A DNA stretch of 64,000 nucleotides from NCBI GenBank assembly GCA_002297005.1, contig DBIX01000068.1, forward strand, positions 1 to 64,000, in the 5' to 3' direction. The notes beneath the pieces are model-generated. The model was not told the DNA's origin and ran no database searches. It worked only from the letters and a program-made list of their open reading frames with translations. Position 1 is the stretch's first letter. Each line of letters opens with the position of its first letter. This stretch comes from Cyanobacteria bacterium UBA791. GTDB taxonomy: Bacteria > Cyanobacteriota > Vampirovibrionia > Gastranaerophilales > Gastranaerophilaceae. The position numbers and the translations under genes are program-made. Positions 36,229 through 44,297 of the stretch are shown in pieces.

Positions 36229-37565
36229 ATGTTTAAGTTATTGAAAACGACTGTCATTTTTTTGTTATTTAAATCTTTTTTTAAATTTTCTAAAGATGTG
36301 TAATGATATGTTGTTATATAATTTTTTGTTTTATCTTTTGTTGTTTTTATAATTAATACTACGTATCGATTTCCACTTTTGTAGTATATCAATGGACCAG
36401 TTGCCGATTTTAAAATTAAGACATTTGCTGTAGAAATGACATTTGGAATTGCTTTGAAATCTTCTATAGATAAATCACTATGTTTAATGTGTTCTTTTAC
36501 CAAGGTTTCAACTGATAATTTAACAGTTTTTGAAGAAGATTTTAAAAGTTTTTGCTGTTCTTCAGTTAATACAGCGATGTTAAATGCTAAATTTTTTAAT
36601 GGTTTTGAATATTTTTTATTTAACAGTTCTTTTATTGCGTATTCTTCAACAGTTCCTCGACCAATAAAATCTTTTTGATTTTTGGTTAAATTTTCAATAG
36701 CTTTTGCTTCTATTTTTTTAGCCAAATTTTGGCATTTATTATAATAATTATCAAAAGCTTTTGAGTTTGTTAATGTTTCTGCAACCTGTGAAGCTACCTT
36801 ATTGTCGTATTTTTCTAAATCAGGAATATAATCAAACATTCCTAAATTAGTATTCCACCCTGCATCTGGTACAAGTCTAAAATCTCTGCCATTAACATTA
36901 AAATCATAGCCTGTTAATGTTTTTTCTTCTTTACCAACTATTGTTGAAACTTCAACTAATTTACCCTTTGAACTTTCAACGGTTAAACCTTGTTTTTTAA
37001 CCTCTTCAGGTGTTAAAGAATTAACAAAACATCTACAATTCCAACCATTTGGTGGGTACATTGCTTGCCAAATAGGGTCGTCATATTTAAACACTTTACC
37101 GTGCATGGCTTTATGTTCTGGACGTGTTTTGTTATCTAAAATGCACATATATTGAAAGTATGGAGCAAAATCAACATCTTCCATTTGTTCCTTGTAACGT
37201 CCAACAGCATAGGCACTATTAATATTACAAGAAAAGATTTTTTTAATTCTGCGTGGTGTACCAAGCTCAACCTTTTTTGTTTTACCAGTTTTTGGGTCTG
37301 TAACTTCTTTTGTTCCTGTCCAACCGTTTTTAACAAATAGGTCATTAGCTACTTTTTTAAATTTCTGACTGCTCCAACCCTCTTTGATAGCTTTATCAAG
37401 AAGAGTTTGAGTGTCTTTTAATAAATCAACGTTTGTCATTTTTGCAACAGTAAAAGCTTTGGCGTGTGCATCTTCGTAAACTTCATGCCAATCAAATGAG
37501 ATTTTACAGCCTTTATTTTCAAAATATTTGACAGACACTTTTGGAAAAGGTTTTTCTGAAGCCAA
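36216..37565 (-). CDS. phage head morphogenesis protein (Mu F-like), N-terminally altered
   Basis: 449 residues. KYFENKGCKISFDWHEVYEDAHAKAFTVAKMT (from residue 14) and the MYPPNGWNCRCFVNSL metal-like motif (about 165-180) are hallmarks of the Mu F/SPP1 gp7 minor head protein family. The C-terminal 110 residues (LILKSATGPLIYYKSGNRYVVLIIKTT...) look like an extra domain of the nuclease-like modules often fused to these proteins. The first 10-13 residues are antisense to the conserved start of a yhcG-like gene and are not typical, so the original N-terminus was probably lost at a recombination junction. Confidence 0.8.
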   Translation of the reverse strand: MASEKPFPKVSVKYFENKGCKISFDWHEVYEDAHAKAFTVAKMTNVDLLKDTQTLLDKAIKEGWSSQKFKKVANDLFVKNGWTGTKEVTDPKTGKTKKVELGTPRRIKKIFSCNINSAYAVGRYKEQMEDVDFAPYFQYMCILDNKTRPEHKAMHGKVFKYDDPIWQAMYPPNGWNCRCFVNSLTPEEVKKQGLTVESSKGKLVEVSTIVGKEEKTLTGYDFNVNGRDFRLVPDAGWNTNLGMFDYIPDLEKYDNKVASQVAETLTNSKAFDNYYNKCQNLAKKIEAKAIENLTKNQKDFIGRGTVEEYAIKELLNKKYSKPLKNLAFNIAVLTEEQQKLLKSSSKTVKLSVETLVKEHIKHSDLSIEDFKAIPNVISTANVLILKSATGPLIYYKSGNRYVVLIIKTTKDKTKNYITTYHYTSLENLKKDLNNKKMTVVFNNLNIKKE

Positions 37566-38331
37566 TTTAAAGAATATGCGTCAATTTTATGTTACTTACC
37601 CTGAATTCGACAGACAGTGTCTAGCGAATTTATCGTGGTCAAATATTACAAGGATTTTAAGGATAGACAATCCAAAAGAAAGAAATTATTACTTAACAGA
37701 AGCCTCTGCTCAAAATTGGTCATATCGCCAACTTGAACGAAACATTAAAAGTGGCTATTATCAAAGACTTTTATCTACTCAAGAAAATAATGATAATACG
37801 TGTTTGCCAGCTGTTATTAATCCAAAAGATTTTGTAAAAGATCCATATGTGTTAGAATTTTTAGATTTACCAGAAAATATTGAAGGTAAAGAAAGTACGT
37901 TAGAAACGGCTTTAATCACGAATCTACAAAAATTCTTGCTTGAATTAGGAAAAGGTTTTTCATTTGTTGCAATACAATTTAGAATAAGCACAGAAAATGA
38001 ACATTTTTATGCAGATTTAGTATTTTACAACTATATTTTAAAGTGCTTTGTCGTAATTGATTTAAAGACAACTAAATTGTCTCATGCTGATATTGGACAA
38101 ATGGATATGTATGTCAGAATGTTTGATAAATTAAAGCGTGGAATAGATGATAACCCAACTATCGGTATCATAATGTGTACCGATAAATCTGAAACTATGG
38201 TCAAATACTCAATTCTTCAAGAAAGCCAACAAATTTTTGCAAGTAAATACAAAACTGTTTTACCAACAGAAGAAGAACTTGCAGAATTAATAAGCTCAGA
38301 AACAAGATATTTAGAATCACAAAACGATTAG
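37528..38331 (+). pseudogene. 5'-truncated YhcG/DUF1016-type nuclease
   Basis: 267 codons on the strand opposite to the phage genes. TFGKGFSEANLKNMRQFYVTYP and QNWSYRQLERNIKSGYYQRLL are the conserved DUF1016 N-terminal core, and FRISTENEHFYADLVFYNYILKCFVVIDLKTTKL is its PD-(D/E)XK nuclease core (D, then D-x-K). Full proteins of the family have about 50-90 further residues before FGKGFS; here the frame has a stop at 37477 and no related sequence upstream. Homology begins exactly where the head gene of the other strand begins. Start codons available are TTG 37528 or ATG 37576, so a shortened protein may still be made. Confidence 0.75.
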
Positions 38332-38338
38332 TTAAGTT

Positions 38339-38890
38339 TTAATTAAAAACTATTCTATTAATATCTAATTTATTTTTATCTGTTATACGTTTTACTTGAA
38401 ATACGCATTTTTTAGAAATAATTCCTTTGTTTTGATAATATTTTAAAAGTTGATTGAGTAGAGCGAGAGTATTTTTTATCCTTTTTGCACATAAGTTTCT
38501 ATTTTTACATTCAACATAAAAACTTTTAATATCCTCAATCGAAATATCGTTTAATTTTCTATCCCCAAATGCAGGTAAAATATGCATTTTAAATATTGAA
38601 TTATAATTTTTTACTGTACCTTGTTTGCAATTCTTCTGAACATAATTTTTCATAAAACTATTAATCGCCGTCTTTGTCAAAATAGATTTTTTGATTTTTT
38701 TAGGAATCGTAAAAATTTCATAATCTAATAAAACATCTTTTTCTTTATATTTATACAAACCTTGTTCAAAGCATATTTTATTACTGTTCAAAAGGTGTTC
38801 AAGCTCTGTTTCACAATCACATTCAGCAATCATATTAATTTCATCAAGTGTAAATTCTTTTAAATGTTTTGCTAGTTTTTCAATATTCAT
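38339..38890 (-). CDS. tyrosine-recombinase N-terminal (SAM-like) fragment
   Basis: 183 residues. The region KTAINSFMKNYVQKNCKQGTVKNYNSIFKMHILPAFGDRKLNDISIEDIKSFYVECKNRNLCAKRIKNTLALLNQLLKYY is the core-binding domain of phage integrases. The catalytic domain with Arg-His-Tyr is missing; the ORF stops at once after. It may be a DNA-binding accessory protein of the transposable phage or a truncated integrase. ATGA overlap with the ATPase gene shows coupling. Confidence 0.7.
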   Translation of the reverse strand: MNIEKLAKHLKEFTLDEINMIAECDCETELEHLLNSNKICFEQGLYKYKEKDVLLDYEIFTIPKKIKKSILTKTAINSFMKNYVQKNCKQGTVKNYNSIFKMHILPAFGDRKLNDISIEDIKSFYVECKNRNLCAKRIKNTLALLNQLLKYYQNKGIISKKCVFQVKRITDKNKLDINRIVFN

Positions 38891-39567
38891 AAAATCTCCT
38901 TAATTACATCAACATTTATTTCTTGTAAATTATTATCTTTAGCAACAATTTCAAGTTGATTAATTAATTGCACTATTTGTCGAAACCTGTTGTACTTCTT
39001 CTGTATAAATTCAATAGCATCAATATTTACAGTAACTTCTGAAAGTTGTTCGAATATTTGTTTTAAGTCATTAACGCTAAAAGTTTCAAACTTTACTATT
39101 TCTGAAAATCTATCAAAAAGATGTTTGTATCGTTCTAGTTTTTTATGTGCCAATCCCATACCAACAAAAATTATCGGACAATCCGTTTCGTCATGAATAT
39201 CTCTCAAAATTTCTATCGTTTTCAAGTTATTCATCAAATAATCTATTTCATCAACAATAATAAGTTGAGGTTTTTGTTTTAACTTTTGTACTATTAAATT
39301 AAAATTGTCTGACGTTAAATATCTTGGAATTTCGTCCATTTCTTTTGCGATTTCTTCTAATAACCATCGCCCTGTCATAAGATTTGTCGCCCTTAAATAT
39401 ATCGCATCATATTTACAAGCCAACCATAATGCCGTTTGAGATTTTCCAAGTCCAGGCTCACCGTACAAAAGTCCCATTTTAGGAATATTCTTTGGTTTCT
39501 TTAAAAGATTTTCAACAAGTCCAATAAAGTTTTTGACATTAGTTGTTTTAACAAAAATTTTATTCAT
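38887..39567 (-). CDS. MuB-like AAA ATPase, transposition target selector
   Basis: 226 residues from ATG 39567, which overlaps the transposase stop (ATGAATAA); AAGGAG lies upstream inside the transposase gene. Walker A GEPGLGKS (residues 36-43) and Walker B LIIVDEIDYL are intact, with sensor region IFVGMG and arginine finger RFSEIVKF. MuB/TnsC-type proteins bind target DNA and activate the transposase. The position directly after the MuA-like gene supports the call. Confidence 0.88.
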   Translation of the reverse strand: MNKIFVKTTNVKNFIGLVENLLKKPKNIPKMGLLYGEPGLGKSQTALWLACKYDAIYLRATNLMTGRWLLEEIAKEMDEIPRYLTSDNFNLIVQKLKQKPQLIIVDEIDYLMNNLKTIEILRDIHDETDCPIIFVGMGLAHKKLERYKHLFDRFSEIVKFETFSVNDLKQIFEQLSEVTVNIDAIEFIQKKYNRFRQIVQLINQLEIVAKDNNLQEINVDVIKEIL

Positions 39568-41284
39568 ATAAAAGTTTGTACTCCTTAGTTTGTTTAAAAT
39601 TCTCAATCCATTTATCATTTGGATCATTTTTTACTAAATACTCATATTTTTCTGAATTATTTTTAAATGATTTATAAACACCATTTAAACGACTTCTAAA
39701 CGCAGTTTGAACATCCTTTAGATTTTCTACATTTTCTTCTATCATTTTGGTTTCTAAATACTTAGTTTCATCGTTAGATAAATATTCTCTAACTGCATTT
39801 ATGGTTTTCTTATGTAATTTTCTTTGTTTTACAACTTTTTGTTTGTAATCCTCCAAATCAGTAACAGTACCTAGTAATTTTGCCATTGGATGTGTTTCTG
39901 TTACACGTTCTGCAGTACACAAGTATTCACCTTTTGTTGTATAAACCTTGATACTTGTTAAATCAAAAAGGTTATATTTAATTAGCACTTTACTTTTAAA
40001 CCCATAAAGTCTCTCATCAAAATAATCACAGTTTAAAAATCTGATTCCGTTTCTCTGTATAGTTTTGACTTCAGTTGCAAGCATTAAATCATCAAGCTGA
40101 TTTATATCTACATTTTGTTTTTTACGTTCTTCCAAAATTTCTGTTATTGTTTTATTTGGTGCATTAGAACAAGGTTGAGAATTTTTAAAATTCAACCACA
40201 TATCTATCATTTTTATTGTTTCATCTAAGGTTGGGATGTAGTTATTATGAATTTGCTTATGGAGTTTTTCATTTCGCATCATGTAGGCGGGTTTATTTTG
40301 AATATTACTTCCTACATAACTTGGTAATAATTTTTCAAAACCTTCTTGAAATTCTTTAAAAAATCTTTCAATAACTTTTGCTCTTGCATTATACGGTCTT
40401 GCAAATACAGTTTCTATACCAAGTTTTGAATAAAGACCATTAAAACCAAGTTCAGTAAAACCTTTATCGTCTGTAAAATATTTTGCTCTAAATGCTCTAC
40501 CATTATCTTGGTAAACTATTTTAGGAATCATATCTAAATTGATTATTGAATTTCTTAAAGCACTTGCAATACATTGAGTATTTTCTTCTAACATAATTTC
40601 ATAACCAACTAATGCTGTAGATTTCCAATCTAAAAATCCTACTAATGTTGCTCTTGTCGTTTTACCAGTAAATGGATTAATTACATTAAATGCCAATTTA
40701 TGTCCATCTGCAACTAATATATCTCCAACTTCTAATAAACTTGCATCACGTTTAATATATGGCTCAACTTTATCCGACAGAGCTTTTTCTCCATCTCGTG
40801 CTAAAACCCATTTGTCATAATTATTCTTTTTGAACCAATTAGCATATTTTCTAAAAGTAATATCTGCTGGAATATACGATTGACCTTGTTGTTGAAGTTT
40901 GTATTTTGTAAGTGCTATTGCTTTACCTATACAAAGCCTATTTGGATGTAAAAGTAGTCCCATAAATATTTTAATTTCTTCATTGGTTAAACAAGTCCTG
41001 TATTCATCTACTTTTGCATACCTATATTGTGGAATAAGTTTAGTGTAATCTTCTGTTCCATTGAGTGTATTCTTCCAACGGTGTAATGTACCTCTACTAA
41101 TTTTACCTAATATCTCAAAAAGATGAGAATTAGATGTGTTGTGTAGATTTACAAAGTCATAATCTGCTTGGAATTTATTGTCTGATTTTCTGCGAAATTC
41201 TTTCCATTGATTAAGTAAATCTAATCTTGCTAATGCAATTTTCTTTGATTTTTCTGGAGTAAATATAACTGAATTTTCTGTCAT
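39560..41284 (-). CDS. MuA-like DDE transposase
   Basis: 574 residues. N-terminal DNA-binding region with RGTLHRWKNTLNG (HTH), then an rve/DDE catalytic core with Asp193 (VADGHKLAF), Asp260 (YQDNGRAF) and Glu306 (ARAKVIERFFKEF), and the C-terminal Mu-transposase beta-barrel domain (DLTSIKVYTTKGEYLCTA). All catalytic residues are present. It is the first large gene after the presumed left end, as in Mu. Confidence 0.92.
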   Translation of the reverse strand: MTENSVIFTPEKSKKIALARLDLLNQWKEFRRKSDNKFQADYDFVNLHNTSNSHLFEILGKISRGTLHRWKNTLNGTEDYTKLIPQYRYAKVDEYRTCLTNEEIKIFMGLLLHPNRLCIGKAIALTKYKLQQQGQSYIPADITFRKYANWFKKNNYDKWVLARDGEKALSDKVEPYIKRDASLLEVGDILVADGHKLAFNVINPFTGKTTRATLVGFLDWKSTALVGYEIMLEENTQCIASALRNSIINLDMIPKIVYQDNGRAFRAKYFTDDKGFTELGFNGLYSKLGIETVFARPYNARAKVIERFFKEFQEGFEKLLPSYVGSNIQNKPAYMMRNEKLHKQIHNNYIPTLDETIKMIDMWLNFKNSQPCSNAPNKTITEILEERKKQNVDINQLDDLMLATEVKTIQRNGIRFLNCDYFDERLYGFKSKVLIKYNLFDLTSIKVYTTKGEYLCTAERVTETHPMAKLLGTVTDLEDYKQKVVKQRKLHKKTINAVREYLSNDETKYLETKMIEENVENLKDVQTAFRSRLNGVYKSFKNNSEKYEYLVKNDPNDKWIENFKQTKEYKLLYE

Positions 41285-41288
41285 TAAT

Positions 41289-41570
41289 CTAACCCTTAAT
41301 ATTATCTAATTCAATATTGTATCTTTTGCCTTGCTTATCTACACAAGTTGCAAAGCGGATTTCTGTACGGGTGAAACTCGGATAGCGAACAGATTGAGCG
41401 GACTTGCACGAAGTGCTAAAAGCGAAACTCTGTGAGCGTGGAAGAAATCCAAGACAATCTATTTCCCCATCGGCAAATGTGTTTTTCCAAATACAAATCA
41501 ACAAACCTATTTCTTGGGTTTTAAGGTTTAAAATCTTTGTTCCATAAAGTTTGTAATCTTTTTCTATCAT
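41289..41570 (-). CDS. small phage protein carrying an in-frame palindromic insertion
   Basis: 93 residues, five bases upstream of the transposase gene, with SD AAAGGA. Residues 1-38 (KDYKLYGTKILNLKTQEIGLLICIW) and the last 16-20 (DKQGKRYNIELDN) look like an ordinary AT-rich phage protein. The middle third (RSQSFAFSTSCKSAQSVRYPSFTRTEIRF) is Ser/Arg-rich and is encoded by a GC-richer segment bounded by GGATTTCT and AGAAATCC (41357-41450). I read this as a small repeat element inserted in frame. Function unknown. Confidence 0.65.
   Translation of the reverse strand: MIEKDYKLYGTKILNLKTQEIGLLICIWKNTFADGEIDCLGFLPRSQSFAFSTSCKSAQSVRYPSFTRTEIRFATCVDKQGKRYNIELDNIKG
41357..41450. repeat. GC-richer palindromic element inside the phage gene
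   Basis: A 94-base segment with terminal inverted repeats ggatttct/agaaatcc and clearly higher GC than the flanks. It keeps the reading frame open on the minus strand. Confidence 0.55.
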
Positions 41571-41589
41571 TGCAAGTTCCTTTCTTTTG

Positions 41590-41626
41590 CAATGACATTC
41601 ATCACTCTCAATCTAAATAAAGTCAA
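41590..41626 (-). promoter_or_regulatory. early promoter of the transposase operon
   Basis: On the minus strand: -35 TTGACT (41621-41626) followed after 16-17 bases by TGATGA and a conserved block complementary to caatgacattcatcactct (41590-41608). The same block with the same spacing to TTGACT is found upstream of the HTH gene at 45619-45655, so these are homologous promoters. No gene is seen between 41571 and 42035. Confidence 0.6.
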
Positions 41627-41632
41627 CCCTTT

Positions 41633-41732
41633 TCCGCCTGTGCAATCAAAGATTGCTACGGCGGTGATATTATGTTTCGCAACTTCTCCGCCGACTCAAC
41701 GTCGCCGTGCGTATTGCTCCACACCGGCTAAC
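41633..41732. repeat. GC-rich insertion with hairpin in the phage control region
   Basis: About 100 bases present here but absent from the homologous control region at 45.65 kb. It begins with a hairpin ccgcc-tgt-gcaatc / gattgc-tac-ggcgg (41635-41665) and is much more GC-rich than its flanks. It separates the promoter from the 31-base repeat. Confidence 0.55.
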
Positions 41733-41738
41733 GCATAT

Positions 41739-41769
41739 CAATCTCAGAGATAATTCGACACATCTCAAA
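41739..41769. repeat. 31-base phage control repeat, copy 1
   Basis: Starts caatctcagagataattc and ends atctcaaa; 27 of 31 positions equal copy 2 at 45668-45698. It contains ATCTCA twice and may be a repressor or transposase binding site. Confidence 0.7.
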
Positions 41770-41886
41770 ATACAAGAAATTTCAAATTGGGCTTTTTGTA
41801 CTCATTTTGTCCAATAGCTAAAAAATAAACGTGTTTAACAATAGAGGCAAAATTAATTAAAAATTTAGAAAATTGTAAACAGACAC

Positions 41887-41919
41887 ATGGTTTGATTCTT
41901 TGATACAGATGGTTTGATT
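41887..41919. repeat. two direct repeats of ATGGTTTGATT
   Basis: Copies at 41887-41897 and 41909-41919, 22 bases apart, i.e. two turns of the helix. They lie close to the presumed left end of the element and are candidates for transposase end-binding sites. Confidence 0.6.
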
Positions 41920-42035
41920 ATTTTCGGCAAGAAATTTGAAAAAGTGCTAGTATTAATAAAATTAGCAAAGAAAGTTATTTTACTACCGTAAGTAATTTAT
42001 CCTTGTTTATGCTAAGATACTGACGGAGAAAATTT

Positions 42036-42497
42036 ATGACAGAATCAACAGTTATTGCACAAGCACCTGATACAACACCCAAATATATAATCAAGCAAGT
42101 TTCGGATAAACTCGGCATATCATCTTATACAATCCGATATTATGAAAACATAGGACTTATTCCTTTTGTTGAAAGAAAAGGGGCAAATGTAAGGATGTTT
42201 TCTGATTACACTATTGAATGGCTAAAGCTTGTTATTTGTTTGAGAAAAACAGGTATGCCTATTGAAGAAGTTAAATTATATAACGATTTATGCTTAAAAG
42301 GCGATTCTACAATAAATGAGAGACTTGGTTTAATAAAAACTCAGGAAGAACGCATCGACCAACAAATTGAAGAACTGAAAAAAGTAAAGGAACTTCTAAA
42401 GCGTAAAAAGGGACATTATAACACTGTTGTGAAAAACAATGTTCCTGACCCTTGGAATCCTTTAAATATTTATAAAAAAGAACCTGCCGAAAATTAA
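42036..42497 (+). CDS. MerR-family transcription regulator
   Basis: 153 residues. N-terminal winged helix of the MerR type (YIIKQVSDKLGISSYTIRYYENIGLIPFVERKGANVRMFSDYTIEWLKLV, residues 16-65), then a dimerisation coiled coil (LGLIKTQEERIDQQIEELKKVKELLKRKK). No metal-binding cysteines, so it is of the AdhR/small-molecule type. Two nearby divergent promoters have the 19-bp spacers typical of MerR targets. SD GGAG. It faces the hydrolase gene tail to tail. Confidence 0.92.
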   Translation: MTESTVIAQAPDTTPKYIIKQVSDKLGISSYTIRYYENIGLIPFVERKGANVRMFSDYTIEWLKLVICLRKTGMPIEEVKLYNDLCLKGDSTINERLGLIKTQEERIDQQIEELKKVKELLKRKKGHYNTVVKNNVPDPWNPLNIYKKEPAEN

Positions 42498-42513
42498 GGC
42501 AGGTTTTATTTGT

Positions 42514-43443
42514 TTATTGAAACGCTTTTTTAAAAAATTCATCCATTTTATCAAGTGCCATATTAATGTATTTTTGATTGTCATAAAAATCAAAATGACC
42601 AGCACTTTCAACTATATATAATTCTTTAGGTCCGGTTGATAATTCATAGGCTTTTTTGCTCTGCCACAATGAACCAGCTTTGCTTCCTGCAATTATAAGA
42701 AATGGTCTGTCTAAATAATCAGGTATAAATTCATAGGCATCAAATGTCATACGATTAGCAAGCCCTGTTAATCTGAATTTATTAGGTGAATTCTGGTGTT
42801 TTGCCCTCTTTTCATTCCTGTAATAATCATTTGCTTCAATCATATCAGGATTGGTATTTTCATTTATTTCATCAATTTCAGGAACATAATGCATATATTT
42901 AATGTCTCCTCCGTTTGCCTCTATTGTTCGTTGTTTGGCTATTTCATCAAGCCTTTTTATCTGTTCTTCCACGCTTCTTTTGCCATCCCATCCAAGACGG
43001 CTGGTATCTCCGGGGTTAGTACAACATATTGCACAAACTGTTTTTATTCTCCTGTCAGTTAAGGCTGCAAAAATTGCATAACCTGAACCTGCACATGAAC
43101 CTATTGCCCCGATTCTATTTCTATCCACAAAAGGCAGTGTTGTAAAATAATCAACACCGCATCTTATATCTTCGCTTCTTTCATAAGGATTATCCAAAAG
43201 TCTTGGTTCTCCCTCACTTTCGCCTTGATGCGTAGCATCAAATGTCATAGCAATATATCCTTTTTGAGCTAAACCTTGAGCATACAGGGCAGATGTTTGT
43301 TCTTTAACACCGCCGCCCGGATGGCAGATAACGAATGCAGGATATTTTTTATTTTCATCAAAATTCTGCGGTTTAAATAATTCAGCCGCAACTTTGTAGA
43401 TACCGTTTTTAAAAAATACTTTTTCTTTTGTAAATTTGTTCAT
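42514..43443 (-). CDS. alpha/beta hydrolase, dienelactone-hydrolase-like
   Basis: 309 residues. FVICHPGGGVKEQTSALYAQGLAQKGYIAMTFDATHQGESEGEP forms the oxyanion region, IGAIGSCAGSGYAIFAAL the nucleophile elbow (Ser or Cys in GSCAGSG), and VESAGHFDFYD supplies the catalytic His. Such enzymes hydrolyse small esters or act as acetyl-xylan-type esterases; the substrate is unknown. Its promoter has a 19-bp spacer and shares operator sequence with the divergent acyltransferase promoter, so it is probably regulated by the MerR protein. SD AAAGGAG. Confidence 0.87.
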   Translation of the reverse strand: MNKFTKEKVFFKNGIYKVAAELFKPQNFDENKKYPAFVICHPGGGVKEQTSALYAQGLAQKGYIAMTFDATHQGESEGEPRLLDNPYERSEDIRCGVDYFTTLPFVDRNRIGAIGSCAGSGYAIFAALTDRRIKTVCAICCTNPGDTSRLGWDGKRSVEEQIKRLDEIAKQRTIEANGGDIKYMHYVPEIDEINENTNPDMIEANDYYRNEKRAKHQNSPNKFRLTGLANRMTFDAYEFIPDYLDRPFLIIAGSKAGSLWQSKKAYELSTGPKELYIVESAGHFDFYDNQKYINMALDKMDEFFKKAFQ

Positions 43444-43463
43444 AAATATCTCCTTTTATTTTT

Positions 43464-43494
43464 AGTTTAAAAAATTAGAGTTACTATAAGTCAA
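43464..43494 (-). promoter_or_regulatory. MerR-type promoter of the hydrolase gene
   Basis: Minus strand: -35 TTGACT (43489-43494), 19-bp spacer, -10 TAAACT (43464-43469). The spacer contains tatagtaactctaa, closely similar to the operator of the divergent promoter. Confidence 0.75.
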
Positions 43495-43525
43495 TAGTAA
43501 ATGTAAAAAATATTAACAAACATAC

Positions 43526-43556
43526 TTGACTTACAGTTGCTCTAATGTTGTAACAT
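43526..43556 (+). promoter_or_regulatory. MerR-type promoter of the acyltransferase-SDR operon
   Basis: -35 TTGACT (43526-43531), 19-bp spacer with tacagttgctctaat, -10 TAACAT (43551-43556). The long spacer needs MerR-type DNA twisting for activity. The ATG follows after six bases, so the message would be leaderless. Confidence 0.75.
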
Positions 43557-43562
43557 AACTTT

Positions 43563-44297
43563 ATGATCACAAAAAATGTAACAAATAAAATTTTTTTACA
43601 ATACAGTAATGGCAAGAATGAGGAAATAAATCATTCAAAAGTTTTTATAACAGGTGAGAACAATATTATAAAAATTAAATGCTTTGATAAAAACACAGGG
43701 CTTGAAATTTTAGAACATATAAAAATTGATATTACCGGTTTTAATAACATTATTGAATTAGATAATATTCACCTTATGAAACATAACCGACTTGCAGATT
43801 ACGGTTTTTCAATTCCTGCTCTGCAAATTTTTATAGGTGGTGCTGCAAATCACCTTGTTGACCCTAATGAAATCAGATATTGTAACAATAGCATTGTAAA
43901 AATTGGCGACAATTCTACTTTTGCAGGAGTTACAATGTATCTTCAAGATAGCAATTCTTCTGTAAATATTGGTAAAAACTGTATGTTTTCTTATGGAATT
44001 GATGTTTGGTGTAGCGATATCCATACAATTATTAATTTTGATGGAAAACCTTTAAATCGTGGTAAATTTATTGAAATTGGCAACCATGTTTGGGTTGGAA
44101 AAGATGTTAAAATCGGTAAAAACACTAAAATTTCATCTAATTCAGTTATAGGTTGGGCAAGCGTTGTAACTAAAGAATTTAATGAAACAAATGTTGTAAT
44201 TGCGGGCAATCCTGCAAAAATTGTAAAAAGAAATATAAACTGGAATGCAAGGGATATAGAAAATTACAAAAAACATTTCAACAAAGGAGATATATAA
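43563..44297 (+). CDS. hexapeptide-repeat acyltransferase
   Basis: 244 residues. N-terminal part with repeated GENN/GFNN segments, C-terminal left-handed beta-helix (IEIGNHVWVGKDVKIGKNTKISSNSVIGWASVVTKEF...IAGNPAKIVKRNINW). The architecture and order of motifs match the glycan-locus enzyme at 24669-25388, so both belong to one family of O-acetyltransferases. The stop overlaps the ATG of the following SDR gene. The start lies at the predicted transcription start. Confidence 0.8.
   Translation: MITKNVTNKIFLQYSNGKNEEINHSKVFITGENNIIKIKCFDKNTGLEILEHIKIDITGFNNIIELDNIHLMKHNRLADYGFSIPALQIFIGGAANHLVDPNEIRYCNNSIVKIGDNSTFAGVTMYLQDSNSSVNIGKNCMFSYGIDVWCSDIHTIINFDGKPLNRGKFIEIGNHVWVGKDVKIGKNTKISSNSVIGWASVVTKEFNETNVVIAGNPAKIVKRNINWNARDIENYKKHFNKGDI

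Larger units (their letters stand above)
35505..41990 (-). mobile_element. remnant of a Mu-like transposable prophage
   Basis: Leftward order: regulatory end region (41571-41990), small unknown gene, MuA-type transposase, MuB-type ATPase, recombinase fragment, then after a yhcG-like fragment on the opposite strand the head protein (Mu F type), a small membrane protein and a virion-morphogenesis protein (Mu G type). Terminase large subunit, portal, capsid and tail genes are missing. The right boundary runs directly into the glycan locus. A further phage gene (DUF1804-like) lies at 45.2 kb beyond a metabolic module. It cannot form particles on its own; transposition functions look intact. Confidence 0.75.

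Noticed and set aside
39560..41284. Tn7-like or CRISPR-associated transposon
   Set aside because: MuA/MuB-type genes are followed by Mu-type head genes; there is no TnsA/TnsD/TniQ or Cas gene in the window.
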